A model generated the notes under the pieces. That model was not told where the DNA came from and ran no database searches. It saw nothing but the letters and a program-made list of their open reading frames with translations. Position numbers and translations under genes: made by a program. Shown here in pieces: positions 5,390-7,556 of a DNA stretch of 7,556 nucleotides. Source of the DNA: an uncultured Methylococcaceae bacterium (GTDB taxonomy: Bacteria; Pseudomonadota; Gammaproteobacteria; Methylococcales; Methylomonadaceae); NCBI GenBank assembly GCA_903939355.1, contig CAJAHC010000625.1:1-7556 (forward strand), written 5' to 3'. Position 1 is the stretch's first letter, and every line of letters begins with the position of its first letter.

Positions 5390-6448
5390 ATGAATTGGTT
5401 TATTAAAAAACATAAGAATGTTCTTGGTATTGATATCAGTACAGTTGCAGTAAAGTTAATTGAATTAAGTAAATCAGGCTCTTATTACAAAGTCGAAAGC
5501 TATGCTATTACACCTTTTCAACCATCTGGTGGTGAATCAACTCTTACGAATAGCAATGTGATCACAAATGCTTTAAAAACAGCCATCAATAGCTCAAAAA
5601 CCAAGTTAAAAACAGCGAATATCGCTGTTTCTGGGTCTGCTGTCATAACCAAAATTATTTCCATCCCATACTCATTAACCGACTCCGAAATGGAAGAGCA
5701 AATAATGATTGAAGCAGATCAATACATACCGTATTCACTTGATGAAGTTAATTTTGATTTTGAAGTACAAGGCGTTAATAAAAATAACCCAGAAATTGTT
5801 GATGTTCTATTAGTAATTTCCCGCCGAGAAATTATTAATTACCGTGTTGAAACCTTAACGAAAGTAGGTTTAAAAGCCAGTATTGTAGATGTTGATACAT
5901 TCGCGATGGAAAATGCTTTTCCATTATTACCTAATTATTTACCCAACTCGAATAACTCTTTAACTGTCGCTATAGCGGACATAGGTGCAACATTATCAAC
6001 CCTAACGATACTCCATAACAGCCGGGTTATTTATACTCGTGATCAAGACTTTGGAGGACAACAATTAACCGAAGCAATTCAACATCGTTACGGACTTTCT
6101 TACGAAAAAGCCGGATTGGCAAAGATTCAAGGCGGCTTACCTGATAATTATAAGATAGATGTCCTTGAGCCATTCAAAGATGCAATGGTTCAGCAAATTC
6201 AAAGATCATTACAGCTATTTATTTCATCCAAAATGAATAGAAATATCGATTACATTGTTCTTGCTGGTGGCTGTGCCTCAATAAAGGGCGCAGCCACGCT
6301 AATTGCACATCGTATTGGGCTGCCTGTCCATTTAGCCAATCCCTTTATCAACATGAACCTATCTCATAAAATAGCTCCTAGTGATTTATATGCTGTTGCA
6401 CCAGCAATGATGATTGCTTGCGGATTAGCAACAAGAGGTTTTGATTAA
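5390..6448 (+). CDS. pilM: Type IV pilus assembly ATPase-fold protein PilM
   Basis: A 352-residue cytoplasmic protein with the actin/FtsA-like fold. PilM binds the N-terminal tail of PilN and with PilN, PilO and PilP forms the alignment subcomplex linking the pilus motor to the secretin PilQ. Visible are the first phosphate-binding loop GIDISTVAVK (13-22), the PilM/SHS2-like region including IPYSLTDSEMEEQIMIEADQ (92-111) and YIPYSLDEVNFDF (112-124), VDVDTFAMENAF (167-178), the second phosphate motif ADIGATLSTLTI (196-207) and the adenosine motif YIVLAGGCASIKG (288-300). The length is normal for the family (about 350). A good Shine-Dalgarno precedes the ATG, and the stop codon overlaps the pilN start by one base. 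In Pseudomonas, pilM sits next to a divergent ponA; no such gene is present here. Confidence 0.96.
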   Translation: MNWFIKKHKNVLGIDISTVAVKLIELSKSGSYYKVESYAITPFQPSGGESTLTNSNVITNALKTAINSSKTKLKTANIAVSGSAVITKIISIPYSLTDSEMEEQIMIEADQYIPYSLDEVNFDFEVQGVNKNNPEIVDVLLVISRREIINYRVETLTKVGLKASIVDVDTFAMENAFPLLPNYLPNSNNSLTVAIADIGATLSTLTILHNSRVIYTRDQDFGGQQLTEAIQHRYGLSYEKAGLAKIQGGLPDNYKIDVLEPFKDAMVQQIQRSLQLFISSKMNRNIDYIVLAGGCASIKGAATLIAHRIGLPVHLANPFINMNLSHKIAPSDLYAVAPAMMIACGLATRGFD

Positions 6449-7053
6449 TGACAAAAATTAATTTATTACCATGGAGGCAAGAACTTCTAAAAAAGTATCA
6501 GAAAGAATTTATTAATACGATAATTCTATCAACGTTAATTAGTTGTATAACTATTGCAATAGTCCACACCTATATCAACGTATTAAAAGACTATCAAGAG
6601 CAAAGAAACCAGTTACTTCTGAAGGAAATTGCGATATTAGACTTACAAATAGTAGATATAAAAAATATCGAAGAAAAAAAGAGAAAACTATTAACTAAAA
6701 TAGATCTTATCCAAAAATTACAGGAAAGTCGTCCGCTGACTGTTCATTTGTTTGATGAAATTCCTAGAATTCTACCTGATGGTGTATATCTCACAAAAAT
6801 TATACAAACAGGAACAGATCTAATTTTTGAAGGCAAGTCACAATCAAACGCAAGGGTTTCAGCTTTTATGAAAGCAATTGAAGCCTCGCCGTGGCTACAA
6901 AAACCTGGCATCACCATCATTAAGTTACCGGACACTAAATCACCTGATATCAATAATCCTGAGCAACTAAGTGATTTCACCTTACGCGCCTCACAAGAAC
7001 AACTCACGCAAAAAACCGGAACTAGAAAAACTGATGATTTTGTCAGAAATTAA
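6448..7053 (+). CDS. pilN: Type IV pilus inner-membrane protein PilN
   Basis: A 201-residue bitopic inner-membrane protein. The cytoplasmic tail begins MTKINLLPWRQE; the INLLPWR motif (4-10) is the conserved PilM-binding sequence. A single membrane helix spans about residues 22-41, followed by a charged coiled-coil-like stretch (about 48-92) and a periplasmic ferredoxin-like domain (LFDEIPRILPDGVYLTKI, 101-118, then LIFEGKSQS). PilN pairs with PilO in the periplasm. Its ATG shares one base with the pilM stop (TAATG) and is served by AGAGG at 6434-6438, so translation is likely coupled. The C-terminal tail (about 160-201) is polar and Gln/Thr/Asp-rich, poorly conserved. The gene overlaps pilO by 20 bases. 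Confidence 0.95.
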   Translation: MTKINLLPWRQELLKKYQKEFINTIILSTLISCITIAIVHTYINVLKDYQEQRNQLLLKEIAILDLQIVDIKNIEEKKRKLLTKIDLIQKLQESRPLTVHLFDEIPRILPDGVYLTKIIQTGTDLIFEGKSQSNARVSAFMKAIEASPWLQKPGITIIKLPDTKSPDINNPEQLSDFTLRASQEQLTQKTGTRKTDDFVRN

Positions 7054-7556
7054 TTGGGACATACATGTGGCCGGCACCTGGCCAGCACCTGTTAAAAAAT
7101 TCGTTATCATAATGGCTTATGTAATTGTATTAGCTATTGGTATTTATTTTGATACCTTAGATCAATTAAACGTAATCGATGGTGCTAAAAACAGGGAAAC
7201 AACTTTAAAAAATGAATTTGAAACAAAACAAAAAAAAACATCCAATCTCCAAGAATATCAAAATCAATTATCACAAATAGAAGATTCATTGGCTGAGATG
7301 ATTCGACAGATGCCAACAGAAGAAGAATTAGCAGGTTTACTCGTTGATATTTCGCAAACGGGCTTAGCCAGTGGCTTGCAATTTAAACTGTTTAAACCGG
7401 ACAACCCAATCCTGAAAGATTTCTATTCTGAATTACCTATTAACATTCAAGTAATAGGTAAATATCAAGAACTCGGTCTATTTGTCAGTGGCTTGGCTTC
7501 ATTGTCCAGGATTGTCACATTACACAACATTACTATTACGCCCGATGGAACTATTG
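7034..7556 (+). CDS. pilO: Type IV pilus inner-membrane protein PilO, N-terminal part
   Basis: The first 174 codons of PilO; the 3' end is beyond the window. The start MILSEINWDIHVAGTWPAPVK fits the family pattern (short cytoplasmic segment, then a W-P-x-P-V-K before the membrane). A membrane helix covers about residues 22-39, a Lys/Glu/Gln-rich coiled coil about 50-92, and then the periplasmic domain follows with MPTEEELAGLLVDISQTGLASGL (about 95-117) and the FKLFKP and YQELGLFVSGLASLSRIVTLHNI segments. PilO dimerises with PilN and contacts PilP. The ATG lies inside the end of pilN (20-base overlap) with no clear Shine-Dalgarno, so it probably relies on translational coupling. No later in-frame ATG would keep the membrane helix intact. 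Confidence 0.94.
   Translation, partial: MILSEINWDIHVAGTWPAPVKKFVIIMAYVIVLAIGIYFDTLDQLNVIDGAKNRETTLKNEFETKQKKTSNLQEYQNQLSQIEDSLAEMIRQMPTEEELAGLLVDISQTGLASGLQFKLFKPDNPILKDFYSELPINIQVIGKYQELGLFVSGLASLSRIVTLHNITITPDGTI

Noticed and set aside
6744..7007. Minus-strand 87-codon frame inside pilN
   Set aside because: Shadow frame of the conserved pilN periplasmic domain, with no independent support.

Overview
This window is an AT-rich stretch of chromosome, most likely from a gammaproteobacterium. The evidence is the CysI-type sulfite reductase resembling Pseudomonas PA1838, the exonuclease III of the Crc-like subfamily, the NhaD antiporter, the AmpG-family permease and the pilMNO gene order. The order is not determined. 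A marine or saline gammaproteobacterium, for example a methanotroph or sulfur oxidiser relative, is a guess from the NhaD antiporter and the low GC content.

Left part (1-2092): the start of a minus-strand siroheme sulfite/nitrite reductase gene (cysI-like, cut by the window edge) is divergent from nhaD, a Na+/H+ antiporter. The 154-bp gap between them holds a good sigma70 promoter for cysI and a weaker divergent one for nhaD, with overlapping -35 elements. Middle part (2093-4768): after nhaD come two hairpins and a doubtful cysteine-rich minus-strand mini-ORF. Then come a short AmpG-type muropeptide/sugar permease (+), a convergent exonuclease III (-), and the divergent rpmE (ribosomal protein L31, +). 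The xthA and rpmE promoters appear to be interleaved.

Right part (4769-7556): a 621-bp gap without an intact gene holds two inverted repeats, one with a 19-bp near-perfect arm, and a possible short transposase relic. It is followed by pilM, pilN and the start of pilO. These encode the inner-membrane alignment complex of type IV pili (cytoplasmic actin-like PilM plus the bitopic PilN and PilO). The three genes overlap and form one operon that presumably continues into pilP and pilQ outside the window.

Most of the window is ordinary housekeeping. I see no convincing novel multi-gene system. The spots most worth a second look are the rpmE-pilM gap (hairpin, possible insertion-sequence relic, possible gene loss), the cysteine-rich mini-ORF after nhaD, and the two divergent promoter regions.
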